Positions 6,650-7,133 of a stretch of DNA of 7,133 nucleotides are shown here, in pieces. The notes below the pieces were generated by a model. The model did no database searches, was not told the origin of the DNA, and was given only the letters and a program-made list of their open reading frames with translations. A program made the translations under genes and the position numbers. Numbering within the stretch: the first letter of the stretch is position 1; every line of letters begins with the position of its first letter. The DNA comes from Bacteroidota bacterium (GTDB lineage Bacteria; Bacteroidota; Bacteroidia; Bacteroidales; B39-G9), in the NCBI GenBank assembly GCA_003648455.1, contig QMPG01000160.1:1-7133 (forward strand), written 5' to 3'.

Positions 6650-7133
6650 ATGAAAACATACGAAGAAATTAATGAAAAGATAAAAAATGGGAAAGCGGTT
6701 GTGTTAACAGCCGAAGAAGTATCAAAAATGTCAGAAACGTGCAGTTATGATGAGATTGCAAAAAAAGTAGATGTGGTTACAACAGCAACTTATAGTCCAA
6801 TGTGTTCATCAGGAGTTTTTATCAATTTTGGACATGCCAATCCGGGAATACGTATTGAAAAAGCTACAATAAACAAAGTGCCGGTATTTACAGGATTAGC
6901 AGCAGTTGATGCATATATTGGAGCAGCGGAAGAAAATCCTGATAATGAAAAATACGGAGGTGCAAATATTATTGAAGAGTTGATTGCAGGTAATGATTTG
7001 TACCTTGAAGGAACGGGTAAAGGCACAGACTGTTACCCAAGAAAAGAGGTTAAAGCTTATATTAACAAAAATAATGTTAATGAGATAACAATGTTTAATC
7101 CTCGCAATTCATATCAGAATTATGGTGCAGCAA
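6650..7133 (+). CDS. DUF39/HcyBio homocysteine biosynthesis protein (COG1900, L-aspartate semialdehyde sulfurtransferase type), N-terminal part
   Basis: Proteins of this family (MA1821 of Methanosarcina acetivorans is the studied example) convert L-aspartate semialdehyde to homocysteine with sulfur carried as a protein persulfide. This bypasses homoserine activation. The visible 161 residues start MKTYEEINEKIKNGKAVVLT and carry the family hallmarks TATYSPMCSSGVFINFGHAN (about 45–64), VFTGLAAVDAYIGAAEEN (79–96), YGGANIIEELIAG (102–114) and GTGKGTDCYPRKEV (121–134). Cys52 and Cys128 correspond in spacing to the two cysteines I recall as functionally important in MA1821 (Cys54 and Cys131). The gene continues beyond the right edge; the family is usually about 350–500 residues long, the larger forms including CBS domains. 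A ferredoxin/NIL-domain partner, often adjacent, would be expected downstream. The SAM riboswitch about 315 nt upstream supports a methionine-pathway role. No signal peptide is seen, so it should be cytoplasmic. Confidence 0.92.
   Translation, partial: MKTYEEINEKIKNGKAVVLTAEEVSKMSETCSYDEIAKKVDVVTTATYSPMCSSGVFINFGHANPGIRIEKATINKVPVFTGLAAVDAYIGAAEENPDNEKYGGANIIEELIAGNDLYLEGTGKGTDCYPRKEVKAYINKNNVNEITMFNPRNSYQNYGAA

Noticed and set aside
6790..7026. Minus-strand open frame of 78 residues
   Set aside because: It is antisense to the conserved N-terminal part of the HcyBio gene.

Overview
The window looks like part of an AT-rich, probably anaerobic member of the Bacteroidota. Three things support this. 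A perfect TAnnTTTG −7 promoter element precedes the plus-strand transcript. The giant gene has no clear Shine-Dalgarno sequence. Both proteins read like Bacteroidota members of their families. The species cannot be named from this sequence.

Layout: positions 1–6032 are almost filled by one very long minus-strand gene for a secreted or membrane-anchored alpha-2-macroglobulin family protein (bacterial YfaS/COG2373-like). At least 2010 residues are visible, and only the extreme C-terminus runs off the left edge. Its signature regions all lie in one uninterrupted frame. The thioester site, however, reads Cys-Ser-Gln-Glu where the family norm is Cys-x-Glu-Gln, so the protein probably cannot form the covalent-trap thioester.

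Positions 6033–6649 form a divergent intergenic region of about 617 bp. It holds an 11+4 bp inverted repeat near the start of the macroglobulin gene, a −7 promoter element on the plus strand, a SAM-I (S-box) riboswitch aptamer, and an unusually long leader of about 315 nt with several strong RNA-pairing possibilities.

From 6650 to the right edge is the first part (161 codons) of a plus-strand gene of the DUF39/HcyBio family (COG1900, L-aspartate semialdehyde sulfurtransferase type). It makes homocysteine directly from aspartate semialdehyde in methanogens and some anaerobic bacteria. Both family cysteines are visible, at residues 52 and 128. A SAM riboswitch ahead of this gene fits well: homocysteine leads to methionine and then SAM, so SAM would feed back on the first sulfur-incorporating step.

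The two genes are divergent and have no evident functional link. The most unusual parts are the permuted thioester motif and the riboswitch leader. In the leader, an upstream strand can mask aptamer stem P1, a downstream strand can pair with the P4/J4-1 side, and a 66-nt elongated hairpin lies between the aptamer and the start codon.
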